A stretch of DNA of 64,000 bases from Larimichthys crocea (taxonomy: Eukaryota; Chordata; Actinopteri; Sciaenidae): the NCBI RefSeq assembly GCF_000972845.2, contig NC_040018.1, positions 14,233,157-14,297,156 of the forward strand, written 5' to 3'. Shown piece after piece: positions 32,620 to 43,480 of this stretch (positions within the stretch are counted from its first letter, which is position 1; every line of letters starts with the position of its first letter). The notes under the pieces were generated by a model that was given only the letters and a program-made list of their open reading frames with translations, had not been told where the DNA came from and ran no database searches. Made by a program: the position numbers and the translations under genes.

Positions 32620-35600
32620 GTAAGTTTAAAAAAAACAAAAACAAAAAACAAAACGAGCCTGATTTGTGCAGCAGAGGAGCTACAGCAGCTAACGTTAGCC
32701 GACAGTTATCCTGTGAACGGCTGATGAGACCACAGGTTATCCTTTGAATGTGTCTCCGCACCTCACATACGATCTGGAGGAAATGTGGAAGGTTTGCTCT
32801 TCGCGTTGATGGATTAATTACACGGCATTAGGTTTAAGTTGGACCGTAGCGTACGCACTGATGTGTCTGCAGCGGAGCGTCAAAACAACAGGCCTGTCTG
32901 TGTCGGCTGCATGTGCCTCCAGACGACACGAACCAGGCTTATAACGCTTCAAAGCGTCACTGTGTGCAGTTAGCTCACTTCATTTGTTTTAGTGTGAATT
33001 GCACAGAAGCGTAGCTTTGTTGCCAAGTGCGTGAAGGGCCTCACATGCATGTATTTAAAGGTTTTGGCTTTAAATTTGTTGTATTTATTGGGATGAACAT
33101 CCTTATTATGAATTTTGAATGTGACATTTTGTCTGAACTAGAATCTCTGGATGAGAACAACAAACTGACTTGATTTTGCATTAATTTCAAATGTTCACCC
33201 AAATATTGTGAAATTTAACAATTGAGGCATGTGAGAAGATGCCAGTTTTGCCAGCAGCAGAGTTTGAAAATATAATCTGAACATATTTGAAATGAGCCAA
33301 GTGGTCTAAATAAAATATCTAAATGGTTTGAGTATATCAGACTTTCTAAGTAGATCCGAGTAGTGTTGGTGTTTGGGTCCCACCCAGCATCCGATCCTTC
33401 TTTTCAGCTGAAATCCTTTTGAATCACGCTTTTCACAAGGGTGATGTGATGAATGGACATAATCAGTCGTCATGTTGGTGCATGGCCCAGGCTCACACTA
33501 ATTGGATTTATTTTTTAATCTTGTGTCATATCAAGCGCATGGCGTGTTCTGTCTTACCAGGTGGATGAGTTTGTTGTTGACTAGATAATTGGTGCCACAT
33601 GAACAACAAAGGGATTGTGTGTGTTTTTTATTAAATTACTTGTCTTTTTTTTTTTTTTTTAAAGGCTATTGAGGATGAAGGTGGTGACCCAGAAAACATC
33701 CAAGTCCAGCCTCCAACTGACACGCCAACTCGTAAAGGTGGAAAAGCTAAAGGTAAACTTGCTTTTGATTTTAATTGCTCAGACGGGAGCCTAAGCAAAT
33801 TTTCTTTTTTGTTTTTTCAACGTCTCTTTATTTCACTTTGCAGGGAAAAGAGTGGATTCAGATGCAGACACCACCGGGGAAGAAGATGTGTTTTCCAAGG
33901 TGACTGTGGTACAGATTTCTGTGGTTCATGTGAATGTGGTTTAAAAAAAACCCTGAAATAATTAAAAGTCTAAGTCACCAAGGGAGGCCACACTCTATTA
34001 TAATAAGCATTGCAGTGGCTGCTACAAAGCCAAAGTGTGAAAAAGATGTCAGGAAGCAATTCACATAAGACATGTCATGCTGTATTCAGACCAATTCAGG
34101 CATTTGTGCAGGTTTGTGTGTGACCGATGGTTGTGTTTATTTGTGATGAACGTAATGCTATGAAACAATCAGAAAATAACTTATTTCTCCGATTCACTGT
34201 TTTTCTTGCTCTTGGCAAGACCAAAAGGAAAATGGTTGTCGCTGTCAAAGCTGGGTACATGAAATAAATCAAGCGACAGCTTGGAGTGTCGTAGTTTAGT
34301 CCGTGAACTCCACCTGTAATAGTGCCCAGTTTCAGTGACTTTTCAGGCTGACTGTGGAACAGTTAAACCACTTTGATCTATCAGATCAGCAGTGAGTTGA
34401 GATGCCTTCCTCCAAAAATTTAATCCAGCTCAACTTGTCCACCACAGGTCTGTGTGTTGTTTTTGGCATACTCTGCCCACACTGCCACAGCTGAATACAA
34501 TACAAAACCTGTGTTTTCACCACAGTGCCGGATTTGATCTGAATCCGGCTTTAGAAGTTTTCGCAAAATGAATTTCAGACTACTTTGATGCCACATACTT
34601 AGACTATACTAGAATTTGAAACCTTTTAAGGTTTATGAAGAAATAACACTGCTGCATTGAAATATTTGTCCGCTCACCTCAGTGTTTTGCTTTCCAGGAA
34701 ACTGAAGAGTACGAATCAGAAAAAGGTATGTGTTCTGACACACTAATGCCCCATGCTAACATGAGGTTGTTTCTTTTTTACAGCTGACACATATGATGAT
34801 AAGAAACTCCCGGTAGAATGCATAGCCTACATCTCGTGGTATTTCATGCTTCTGCTAGCCATCTAGGTCACAATGCACTAAAGGGAGCACCAAGGACATG
34901 CTTACTGAAGACACATCTGAAGACTGACTCAAGTTTTTTTTGTAATTGGTACACACATGAACCACTGGATGTGGATTGCCTTGACCCAGTCCAATTTCCT
35001 TGGATACCTCGACATATTTTAAAGAAAATGTCTGTTTGCTTCAAGTGGATTTCCTGTTGCCTCTGTCATTCAACTACATTCCCCAAGAAAATGAAGAGTG
35101 AAGGTTCACTAACACGTTCACATTTGATAATGTCCAATGAATGAAGAAACAACAGCATGTAGACTCAAGGATCATTGCACTTGACATTTGACAACATTGG
35201 TGGACAGAATAGGTCTGAATACTTGACTCCGTTGACCACAGGAATCAGACATCTTGTATCACAGGTTTTGTCAGATGGTCTGTGAATGTGGCCTGGGATT
35301 GGGGTAACTCGAGGACAGCTAGACTCCTTTTGTAAAGATGCAGAGGCCTTGGGTCAGGAGGCCACTGAAAGATCAAGAGGACTTAATCTATTCATCACAA
35401 ACGTCACAGATCAGAATTGTACATTCCTGCCAGCAAGATGTGTGCAGTGAAGAGATCTGACATACAGCATGGCCTGGGACTGGCATGGACAAACTGTTGT
35501 GAGTGGGGACTCACTTTTTGTACACAGTTGTGTACAACTGACGGGACACATTTCAGGTTGGATTTGATGATGAAAGTTTTCAGCGTTCCAAAATCTGCTG

Positions 35601-38600
35601 CTAAGACATTGATAATGAAAGAAATGTTGGAAGACATTGAAGATTTCCCAAAACTCAGTGATTTCCCATGGACTGATCATCTGGAGATGCATTTTGCATA
35701 ATGGAAAAAACAGAACGACTGATGAGTTGTTTCTCCTCATTTGAACTTTGACACAAGTTTCCCATCTGAAGAACTGCAGCACATCTGGAATTGCGCGTTC
35801 AGTATGAACTAGGACTTAACGTTTGTCAAGAGATGAAGAGCACTGAACCATCCCCCATTTTCAGTGAAGATTGTGTGTTTTGTGTCTTCCTGTGGTGTCT
35901 ACGCCCTCGATGACCATTAACACTAAATGTGCTTTCTATTCTACTTTTTAGGTCAAGTAACAGTCGACATGTCAATGTTAAAAGTTGTGTGTTTGCCATG
36001 TTTATCCTTATTAAATCCCTCAGATGTAACTGATACAGATGATGGTACTCGTGAAAATTCTAAGCCAGCATCCTCTGAAGACAGCCTCACTCAGCCAGAG
36101 GCTGAGGCTGAACCGGACTCAGAAGATGTGGGAGCTGAGGCTGATTCAGAGCCTGAGCCAGAGGTGGATGCAGACGCTGAGCCAGAGGTGGATGCAGACG
36201 CTGAGCCAGAGGCTGATGAGGACGCTGACCCAGAGATGGATGATGAGGCTGCTGACCCAGAGATGGATGATGAGGCTGAGCCAGAGGTGGAGACCGAACT
36301 GGCCGAGGAGATGGATGCTGAAGCCATGAATTCCTCTAAAGAAGCTGAGGACGATCACCTATCCGTCTCAATCCAAAATGAAGATGCCATCACCCTAGAT
36401 GTTGATGGCGACGATCTCCTGGAAACAGGTAAACATGTGAAACTTCCAGATTCAGAGGCCGAGAAGGGCACTGATGAGCCAGAGGCCTCTGCTGAGACGG
36501 GCCCAGATGATGATGACATGAAAGCCGAAGAGAGCGACGGCCACAAAGATGGTAAGAAAGATGATGGATCCAGGGGTGAGCCCACGAAGAAAGACGGCAG
36601 AGAGGCCTTGAAGAAAGCTGAAACGGGAGATAAAGAAAAGGATTCTGGGAAGAAAGGCCCCTCCACTACTGGGGCATCAGGTCAAGCAAAGAGGTTTGTC
36701 TTTCTATGTCAGTTCTTTGATACTACTACCAAGTCCAACTCACTAAGAACGCAACATTGTGGGTAGCCTCAAGATTTTTTTGCCGTAAGGGAAATGTTCA
36801 CTGATGTACCTAATCCTGCCATTTACTACTTTGATTTATTTTTTGAAGTTGGTTAAAATTGTGAAATTAACCAGGAGCTGAGAAAACCTCTTATTTTGTT
36901 ACTTTGACCTTTCCAGCAGTTTTAAATCCTTTTCCAGTTTCTACACAAGGCATTGTAAAAGAGCATTAGTCCACGTGATGGCAGTGTTTTTTTTGTTTTT
37001 TTTCCTTTTTGGTCAAATGATTCGCTGTGAAGTTGAACAAACCTCCGAAGATTTCATTGGTCCAGGGAATAAATTGGCTGACAACCTGACCCATCTCACC
37101 ACTGGAAAAGCAATGAAGCCTTTGAGACATTGGTTCAGATCCACGCCTTGCCTACAGGATTTTTTTTGTTTTGTTTTTGTGAAAAGTACAAAATATGGTG
37201 TTTTTGTTTCACTAGATGCCTGTCTCTTGACACACGGGTTTTATTTACCCTCACTCATTTCCCTTTGTTTGTTGTGCAACATTTGCTTTGTAGCTCTTCA
37301 AGAGACAGAGATGGAAAAGCTGCAAAAGATGACAAAGGTAAAAATTTATTATATTCAGCTGTAGGGATGTAACGATGCATCGTGACAAATGCATGACGAC
37401 TCGCATCGGTTGACAGAAAAAATTAATCGCGATTCTTGGTGAATGGGAACCCGCACAGCGCGTGCTCTCACTGGTCAAACAGGCTTCCTGGCGCGTTGCG
37501 TGGGCGTGGCATATTTGGTCTGTCCTGCACGTGACTTCAAACCCCACCAGGAGTATTTCAGAAGCGTTTAGCCCGCCAGACTTTGTTTACTTGCTCAGAT
37601 TTGGACATTTTCTCGGTGTATGTTCTTCTAAACATGCTTCTACATGTGTAAATATGCTACTTAGTTAATTAGTTTTGCCTTTGTCTGTTTTTAAGACCGG
37701 CAGTTTGCACGGGGTATTTTATTTTGAAAACCCACCAGATTCTCTTTGCTTTTTCTGTCTGGCTTCCGCCCGCTCGAGGTGCTCTGTGGAAATTGACGCG
37801 TGCTGCATGCAAGTTTTAATGTTTTTTATTTTATTGTTATGTACAAAAAATGGGTCATATTAGATCCTGAATAGTATGTAAGGGTTAATGAGTAATGAAA
37901 TGTTGGGATATTTTTTGTATGTACTTAAGTTCCCAACTTAATAGTAAGATTAATTTAAAGCTTTAGTTAATAAAATGATCAAATTAATTCAGTTGCTCTC
38001 ATAATCTGTCTTTTTTGCATGGAAAAAAATGTGGCTAGTGGAAATTCTGATTGGCTGGTAACTTCAGAAACTTACCAGCCACATTGGCTGGTGATCAAAA
38101 AAGTTAATTTAGAGCCCTGGTTACGCCACCTCGTGAGCGAAAACTGCACATCACACCAGTTAACAGCAGTGAGATTGTTTCTAAAGAAAGGAGATATTTG
38201 TCTTGTGTTTTGTTGTTTAAGATGTAAGTTGCACTTTTAAAAAAAAAACACAAACTGTTTGAGTTTCCGTAAAGAGAGATTTTTTTTTTTTCCTACAAAT
38301 AAAAAGCTAATTTTATTTGGTCATTTGTCTGTAGCTCATTTTGATTTTAAAAAATCGTATCGTGAACAAAATCGTGACTCGAGTCGTGAGTTGAGTGTAT
38401 CGTTACATCCCTATTCAGGTGTTGAAATATAAAACCCAGGGAAACATTTCTCATTTGGTTCAACTAATCAAACAAACAATCATTTAAAAAAATATATTTT
38501 AATACCTAATGACCGACAAATTCTCCACCAGGAGTCGTTAGCGGTAGCAGCAACAGCAGCTCTTCTCGTAACATATGGGTGAGCGGCCTATCTTCAAACA

Positions 38601-41600
38601 CCAAAGCAGCTGATCTAAAGAACCTGTTTGGCAAATATGGGAAGGTAAATAACGGGTGCATTTTTAAAAAATATATTTTTGCTTATTCTCAACATGTCTG
38701 CAAATATCATGGTAAATTTAAGCTCAGTGTCATTGGAAATAAATTTGTTGCCAACAGGTTTTGAGCGCTAAGGTGGTCACAAATGCTCGCAGTCCTGGTT
38801 CAAAGTGTTATGGTTTGGTGACAATGTCTTCCAGTACAGAGGTGACACGGTGTGTCTCCCACCTTGACTGTACAGAGCTTCATGGACAGCAGATATATGT
38901 TGAACGGGTAAGTCATTTGTTTGTTTTTTTAAACTTTGATTGGTCTAATTGGTCTATTATTCATAGAAAAATATTGGGCATGTGTCATTTATATTTCACC
39001 ATTGCTGTTTTTAAGGCCAAAAATGATCCGTTCAAAAAAGAAGTCTCAAAGAAAGAAACGGAGGACAAACCAAGTTCCAACAAATCAAGTGACAAGCGCG
39101 GCTCCACTGGGATAAAGCTAACTAACAAGTGGGTAACAAAATAAGTCAGAAAGTTGACCCTTTGTTGATGTAAAGCATATTTAAACTTTTGTTCTTCTTG
39201 AATGTAGAACGCCCCCATCTTACAAAAAAGAAGACAAGAAATTGGATAAAGCCTCAGAAAAGGACAAAGATTTATCCAAGAAACAGGAGGCCAAAAGCGG
39301 AAAATCGGACTCTGTCTCGTCGAACTCGGGACAAGATTCTTCGAAGAAAGATGACAGAAAGCATGGGCGTAGGTTTAATTCCTCTTCTCATCTGTAATTC
39401 AGAGAATCCAGTTGAGTTCATCAATAAGCATATGTCTGTTTTCACTGACTGTTCTTTTGTTATTGTCTAGGTGCAAAGAGCCCTGGCAAGATGGTTGGGC
39501 TACATCATGCCAAAGGAGATTCTAATTTTGGCAAAATGAGACCTTTCAGGAGGGGAAGGTATTTTGATAAAGTAAGGCCTTTTTTGTATTTGATTAAATT
39601 GAATTGTAATTAAGTTGCATATTAAAGCTGTTGTTGTTTTTAATATTTGTCATAGGAGGATGTAACATGAAAATTTGATTGGTACCTTTTTTTTTTTTTT
39701 AGCCCTTTGTCAACATGAACATTCAAAGGAGGCCGAAATGGTTGATTCCTCCTGAAGAGGTATAAAACTCTATTAGTAATGTGTTTTTTATGTGCTTCAT
39801 CAAGATTTACTTATTTCTTTTAAAACTATTTTTCCCTCTTCAGTTGGAGATGATGAAAGACAAACAGCGGCCTTTTTTTAACAAGGGGGAAGGCATCCTG
39901 CCCTTTGAGAAGATGAAGGAGCAGAGGATGCGTGAACGCATGGCTCGTGTGGAGCGTGTCCGCAGAGCCGTAGAGTTGCGCAGGTAGTCCAGAACAGCGC
40001 ACACTTGAAACACATTTATTAGATTTAAAGTGCATGTATGCTTTATGTATTGTCCTAAAGTTCTGAGATGAGGGAATTTTTTTTTTTTTTAAGGCGGCGT
40101 GAGATTGCCGAACGAGAACGCCGGGAGCGTGAGCGGGTCCGTCTATTGCGGGAGCGTGAAGAACGGGAGAACCTGCTCCGGGAGCGCCAGAGACTGGAGA
40201 TGGAGAGACAAAAACTGGAAAGGGAACGCTTAGAGAGGGAGAGGCTTGAGAGAGAGCGAATCCGTATAGAGCAGGTACAGTCTCAATCTCCAATGCCAGC
40301 CATAGTCCAGATATTCAGAATTAGTTGATCTTTCATCAGTCACTATTTAATTTATTGTGTAATTTTAATTAGTGTGTTTTTAACATTGCTTCTTTCAGGA
40401 GCGGCGTAAAGAGGCAGAGCGCATGGCACGTGAACGCGAGGAGCTACGGAGGCAGCAGGAGCAGCTTCGTTATGAGCAAGAAAAGAGAAACAACCTCAAA
40501 AGAGGCCGTGAAGTGGAACACGGGTATACACACTATTTGGACTTAAGTAGGGATTTGTTGTAAGGCAGTGGGTCACAAACTTTGATATTTTTAGCATCTT
40601 ATCTGCACTCTACATTTTGAATATTTTCAAATACATGAAGTGTTGCTATCTATGCTCATGACTTCACGAGGTATGTCTGTGTTTTATGTTGCAGTCGGAG
40701 AGACGATGCCTATTGGAATGGTAACAAGAAGATGCAGGCTGAGTCTGATGTGCGTTTGAACCAGGGATCGAACTACAACCGGCAGCAGAACCGCTTTTCA
40801 AACTTCAACCCAAGAGAGAGGGCTCGCTTCCCAGAGGCTGCTACTGAACAGCCCAACACATATGACAGGTACAAGGACAAGTGTCCATGATGGCTCCATC
40901 CAGGGACACCAAATTTAGAAACAAATGATGGTACGACCTGGTTTTAACCATCTTACACTTTAAAAACTGATTAATGATTTGTTTACCAGTAGATCTTGAC
41001 CTAACGGCTAACAAAACAGGGCTTTAGTCATCTCACATTGCGTCTTAACTTTAGTGAATCATAACAAATCAGGTGTGGGATTGATCTGCAGATCTTGACC
41101 TTTGTTAAAAAGGGGGCTGATTTATTGGTATTCCGGTTCTTAATATTTTATGTACCATACACTTCCATGGTGATCTATAATTTTTTCAGTTTGTGGCAAG
41201 CTTGTGTCAGACATAAGCTTGTTGTGGTGTGTCTGTACTATAGCTTATATTCTCCTCTGGTCTTTACCATTTGTGCCACTTCTTACTTTTTGTGATCTGA
41301 CTAATCCCATTTTGGTCTTTGTTTAGACGCAATCGCTTTGACAGCGAGCCAGAGGTAAAGAAAAGTCGCCCCGCTCCTCACAGAGAGAGCTCTGGCTTTG
41401 AGCGCTACCCCAAGAGCTTTGAAACAGTCCGCAGACCTGAGCCACCGCCTCCACCACGCACCGAGCTCCGTGACACAGACCGCAGGGACAGAGATGAGAG
41501 GCGACCTGTGCCCATGCATGATCGCCCTATGGGAGCCAGACCCACAATGCAGAGCATGTCACACAACCGCTCACCCAGGGATGGAGGGCATGGGTGGAAG

Positions 41601-42410
41601 AATGATGGCAGTATAAACACCAACAAGGGAGATATACGGTAAAAAAAAAAGCAGTTTTTGATCAGGCATTATCTGACAACTAGTAAGTGGAAGCTAATTT
41701 TTTTTTTTCTTCCCCCAATTCTGGTTGAGCAGAGGACCGATGCGCATGCGTGCAGAGCGATCAGGCAGAGATGGTCCAGGCCCTTCACTTAGAGGAGGCT
41801 CCACGAGCAGCCGGGGAAGGAGCAGCTTTAATGATCGAGATGGAAGACCCATGGTGATGAGTAACCAGGTGAAACAAGTAATTGATTAATCGACAGAAGG
41901 GGAATTGACTTGAGTTTTGATCCTTGAGTATTTGTGTGGCATTTATCAGACAGATTTGAAACATTCAGTGATCAGTCTGTTAGATGAGAGGATTTGCTCA
42001 TTTAACAATTCAGACTGACTTTTGGCTCAAAACTCTTCTGTCTCTGCAGCCATTCAGCTCTGGTCGTCAGGTGGTGGTGGAACGTCACAACAGGGAGCAG
42101 GGACTGAGGAAGGAGTGGCACGGTGGATCAAGCTCCCAGGAAAGAGGGTTCCCTGATAATCGCAGGATGGGAGACAGCCGCGGCAGCATGATGGCTCCTT
42201 CCAGGTATACCAGAGTTACAAACGGATTATGACAAAACATGATAGCACAACTCTGTTCTCAGCCATCTTACACTTGGGCTCTGTTTGTCTCTCTGCAGTC
42301 ACTCTTCATCTGGACTGAACCGAATTGTACAGATCACCAACAACTCTATTCCCAGTGGAGGCAACGTGGGGGGCTTCAAGCCCTACAAAGGAACGCAGAG
42401 ACAGTTCTAA
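32485..42410 (+). CDS. SLTM: SLTM, SAFB-like transcription modulator (20 coding exons)
   Basis: The exons are 32485-32619, 33665-33752, 33844-33899, 34698-34725, 36024-36693, 37294-37337, 38532-38644, 38758-38907, 39016-39128, 39208-39368, 39471-39571, 39703-39759, 39844-39983, 40094-40274, 40399-40523, 40695-40868, 41327-41638, 41733-41868, 42050-42204 and 42299-42410. All phases agree and give 1016 residues (human 1034). In order: SAP domain (about 11-45), acidic region with tandem repeats, conserved [19 protein letters not shown] block, one RRM (about 354-428), Lys/Ser-rich linker, Arg/Glu-rich helix (about 573-720) and an Arg/Gly/Pro-rich tail. SLTM is a nuclear scaffold-attachment-factor family protein that binds S/MAR DNA through SAP and RNA through the RRM; overexpression represses transcription (established knowledge). 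SAFB/SAFB2 are paralogues, but several blocks match SLTM best. ATG 32485 has A at -3 and G at +4. Confidence 0.95.
34726..36023 (+). other. SLTM intron 4 with unexplained sequence and a candidate optional exon
   Basis: The main transcript joins 34725 to 36024 in frame. Within the intron, TTTTTTACAG|CTGACACATA at 34784 and CCCG|GTAGAA at 34812 look like splice sites. The 29-nt piece would read [10 protein letters not shown] but would break the frame into exon 5. The rest (34813-35920) has a richer base composition than other SLTM introns and modest open frames on both strands (35417-35701 plus, 35411-35782 minus). I recognise no domain. Confidence 0.4.
36024..36693 (+). CDS. SLTM: SLTM exon 5: acidic tandem-repeat region and conserved block
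   Basis: The acceptor CCCTCAG|AT joins G|AT to exon 4; the donor GAG|GTTTGT is at 36694. The first half is acidic and repeated ([16 protein letters not shown], then DPEMDDEA twice). The second half is conserved: [33 protein letters not shown] and [14 protein letters not shown] align with human SLTM. Confidence 0.92.
37354..38421. mobile_element. hAT-like non-autonomous element in SLTM intron 6
   Basis: The element 37362-38413 (about 1.05 kb) starts TAGGGATGTAACGAT and ends with its exact inverse ATCGTTACATCCCTA. It is flanked by 8-bp near-identical copies TTCAGCTG (37354-37361) and TTCAGGTG (38414-38421). An 8-bp target duplication with short inverted ends fits the hAT superfamily. Subterminal sequence repeats ATCGTGAC-type text. 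No transposase frame is present, so it needs help in trans. Confidence 0.78.
38532..38907 (+). CDS. SLTM: SLTM exons 7-8: RNA recognition motif
   Basis: Exons 38532-38644 and 38758-38907 encode [20 protein letters not shown] (RNP2 core IWVSGL), [20 protein letters not shown] and [17 protein letters not shown] (RNP1-like YGLVTMS). They end [10 protein letters not shown]. This is a complete RRM, near-identical to human SLTM. Confidence 0.95.
39844..40523 (+). CDS. SLTM: SLTM exons 13-15: Arg/Glu-rich helical region
   Basis: [20 protein letters not shown] is followed by long runs of RER/ERER with Leu and Ile at spaced positions, as in [20 protein letters not shown], then [20 protein letters not shown]. 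This is the charged, probably single-helix or coiled-coil segment of SAFB proteins, used in homo- and hetero-dimerisation. Confidence 0.92.
40695..42410 (+). CDS. SLTM: SLTM exons 16-20: Arg/Gly/Pro-rich C-terminus
   Basis: These encode [49 protein letters not shown], a Gly/Arg/Ser segment and [20 protein letters not shown]. They end [15 protein letters not shown] and [11 protein letters not shown] with stop TAA at 42408-42410. The same order of motifs ends human SLTM. Confidence 0.92.
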
Positions 42411-43480
42411 CCGCATCCAAATTCTGCCACTTTGAAGCAGCTCAAAATCTGAAGACTTTTCTGAACTCTTTATTTTTAGTAAATCAACTGTTTTAGGTGG
42501 GACACTTGTAGCCACGAGGTTGATAACACTATTTTATTTTGTATAGACAAAGTGTTTACCTCAGTGTGGGGTTTCCTGACAGTTGTGCTGTTACACGAAA
42601 CAACCCTGTGCACATGTTTTACTTCTATAGGAAGATATTGTACAGTTCTAGATCTTTGTTACACGTTTTCAAGTGGTGTTACCAACTTCTCTAATTGAGT
42701 GTTGTATGTACATTTTCAGTAGTTGAGTGTAACACTCAAGTTTTCCTGTGTTATGTCTTATTTTAGTGTAATATTGAACTCCTAAAGTGACAGGAATCAT
42801 TCACTCATTTGGAGGCTTCTCAGTGAGAGAACCGATGACATAGGACTAATTATTTTGAAAAGTCATGCTTGGTGTGGATGTCCTGTTTTTGTAAAGGTTG
42901 TTGGATTTGCTAAAACAATGTCAAACTGTAAACTAGCCTGCTTTGTAGCAAAATTCCTCTGATCGGCCATGAGTTGAATTACATACAGGCTCTGAAATAA
43001 AAATGTGACTTTCCAGTCTGTTGTTGCAGGGCATTCAGTGGGCCAGTGAAAGGACCATAACGCATCTTTTATATATTATCATTGTTATTTCAATGATTCT
43101 CCAAATTTGATTATACCTGCCCATCAAATAATGGTTCGAATTCTGGTAGTGCAGGTCAGTTCACAGCCTGTAGTCTGAATTTGGAGATATGATTTTATAA
43201 ATCACGACATGGGTACAGGCTTTGTGGATCATTTAACTCTGTGTGGTACAAACAGGAACTGCATTGATGGCCGCATGTAGGAAGTTTGAGAGGGAGACAT
43301 TTTGAAAATGTTTGTGATGGCATGAAATCTGCACTTTGCAGTTGACACAAAGTCACAGTGCAGTAGACTTTGTCAGCTGAGTAAACCATCATCCTAAGCA
43401 TCCATACTGCATTCTCACTTGTTTGTTTTATTTATTTTTCTTTTAAGAACTGTTAATAAAGAGGGCTTTTTGTCTTTTTT
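42411..43480 (+). other. SLTM 3' UTR with two poly(A) signals
   Basis: AATAAA hexamers lie at 42996-43001 (proximal, followed by GTCTGTTGTTG) and at 43455-43460 (distal, followed by TTTTTGTCTTTTTTTT). Both have a U/GU-rich downstream element, so alternative polyadenylation is likely. Confidence 0.65.

Noticed and set aside
34784..34812. A constitutive SLTM exon
   Set aside because: Splice-like ends exist, but including it breaks the phase into 36024, while the direct join gives a protein of the expected length.
36039..36329. Long open frames on both strands over SLTM exon 5 (Gln/Arg-Trp repeats, Ser/Ala/Gly repeats)
   Set aside because: They are shadows of the acidic tandem repeat in the true SLTM frame.
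40068..40328. Independent Arg/Glu-rich ORF starting at 40068
   Set aside because: It is SLTM exon 40094-40274 read with flanking intron sequence.
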